From contig JAQGKN010000422.1 of assembly GCA_028290085.1 (NCBI GenBank), positions 1 through 6,691 on the forward strand: a stretch of DNA of 6,691 nucleotides, given 5' to 3'. Below are positions 6,235-6,691 of the stretch, piece after piece. Under the pieces are notes generated by a model that saw nothing but the letters and a program-made list of their open reading frames with translations, did no database searches and was not told where the DNA came from. The stretch's first letter is position 1, and the number at the start of each line of letters is the position of its first letter. This stretch comes from Hyphomicrobiales bacterium. Lineage in GTDB: Bacteria > Pseudomonadota > Alphaproteobacteria > Rhizobiales > Beijerinckiaceae. Position numbers and translations under genes: made by a program.

Positions 6235-6691
6235 GCGCATGCCGGAGAAATGGTCGAGATAGCGGCTCTCGATATCGGCCACCGGCATGATGACGAACAC
6301 GTCCGTCGTGCCAAATTGCCGGTCGACCACAGCGCCGCTGCCGAACTTCGCGCCCACACGCAGATAGCCGCGCACCAGCGTCGGCAGCTTGTCCACGGCG
6401 CGACGCAATTCGATGGCCTCTTGCATGATGATGTCCATCGAGACATGCCGTTCGGGCAAAGCTGCGGTGGCCCATTCTCCCTGTGCCATCGCATTATGGT
6501 GCAGGAAACTCAGAGGAAGAGCGAGCTTCAGCGGATTTGTACCCTCGAATGAGGCGCAGCCGATCATCACGTCGATGCGGTAATGGTGCACATAGGCCGA
6601 GATACCGCGCCAGAGCAGCTCGATGGTGCGCTTCGACCGGTAAGCCGGCAGGACGCAGGAGCGTCCGAGTTCGAGAAAGTTCTTGTCCGGG
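6223..6691 (-). CDS. olsB: Ornithine lipid N-acyltransferase OlsB, GNAT/hemolysin-like (partial, 5' end outside window)
   Basis: The C-terminal 155 residues are present, roughly half of the usual 290-300. OlsB transfers a 3-hydroxyacyl group from acyl-ACP to the alpha-amino group of ornithine, making lyso-ornithine lipid. OlsA then adds the second acyl chain, giving a phosphorus-free membrane lipid. The visible part begins with FLELGRSCVLPAYRSKRTIE, the GNAT acyl-carrier-binding strand and loop. It continues with YRIDVMIGCASFEGTNP, ALPLSFLHHNAMA, PTLVRGYLRVGAKFGSGAVV and the strongly characteristic DRQFGTTDVFVIMPVADI near the end, closely resembling my recollection of Sinorhizobium OlsB. The stop (6225-6223) lies inside the last codons of the SDR gene, a 12-bp convergent overlap. 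The promoter is outside the window, and olsA is not seen. A general GNAT acyltransferase is the fallback reading. Confidence 0.88.
   Translation of the reverse strand, partial: PDKNFLELGRSCVLPAYRSKRTIELLWRGISAYVHHYRIDVMIGCASFEGTNPLKLALPLSFLHHNAMAQGEWATAALPERHVSMDIIMQEAIELRRAVDKLPTLVRGYLRVGAKFGSGAVVDRQFGTTDVFVIMPVADIESRYLDHFSGMRSAA

Noticed and set aside
1..6691. Search by eye for CRISPR repeats, tRNA genes, insertion sequence ends, phage or toxin-antitoxin genes
   Set aside because: No regularly spaced repeats, cloverleaf-like segments, transposase motifs or terminal inverted repeats were seen; codon character is uniform across the window.

Overview
This window is GC-rich bacterial chromosome, well above 60% G+C by eye, with strong G/C preference at third codon positions. 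The gene content points to an alphaproteobacterium, probably of the Hyphomicrobiales (rhizobial) group: an OlsB-type ornithine lipid acyltransferase, a DUF2244 membrane protein divergent from endonuclease III, and a gst-queG-atypical SDR run. This placement rests on protein resemblance and recalled gene order, not on a search.

Layout from left to right. (1) Positions 1-1344, minus strand: an Ada-like AraC-HTH/O6-alkylguanine-DNA methyltransferase cut by the left edge just before its catalytic Cys motif. Upstream of it on the same strand is a two-helix DUF2244 membrane protein, 44 bp away. (2) Positions 1373-2155, plus strand: endonuclease III with a basic N-terminal tail, divergent from the DUF2244 gene across 28 bp. 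A promoter-like TTGCAC-N16-TATAAC would start transcription at or next to the nth ATG, suggesting a leaderless mRNA. (3) Positions 2282-2524, plus strand: an unrecognised 80-residue protein with a good ribosome binding site. (4) Positions 2527-3330, minus strand: undecaprenyl-diphosphatase UppP, convergent with the small gene; the two stop codons lie in one TGACGTCA palindrome. (5) Positions 3513-6234, plus strand: a tight three-gene run of a glutathione S-transferase-like protein, epoxyqueuosine reductase QueG and an atypical SDR, with CTGA and ATGA junctions. (6) Positions 6223-6691, minus strand: the C-terminal half of OlsB, whose 3' end overlaps the SDR gene by 12 bp.

Functionally this is mostly core housekeeping. 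It covers DNA base repair (Ada-like, Nth), recycling of the cell-wall lipid carrier (UppP), tRNA queuosine maturation (QueG) and phosphorus-free membrane lipid synthesis (OlsB), plus one small unknown, one DUF and two enzyme-family members with non-canonical active sites. I saw no mobile element, CRISPR array, RNA gene or phage signature, and I do not see an exciting undescribed system. The points most worth a second look are the queG start codon, the leaderless nth promoter arrangement and the 80-residue protein. No gene-free stretch exceeds 300 bases; the longest is 182 bp, between uppP and gst.
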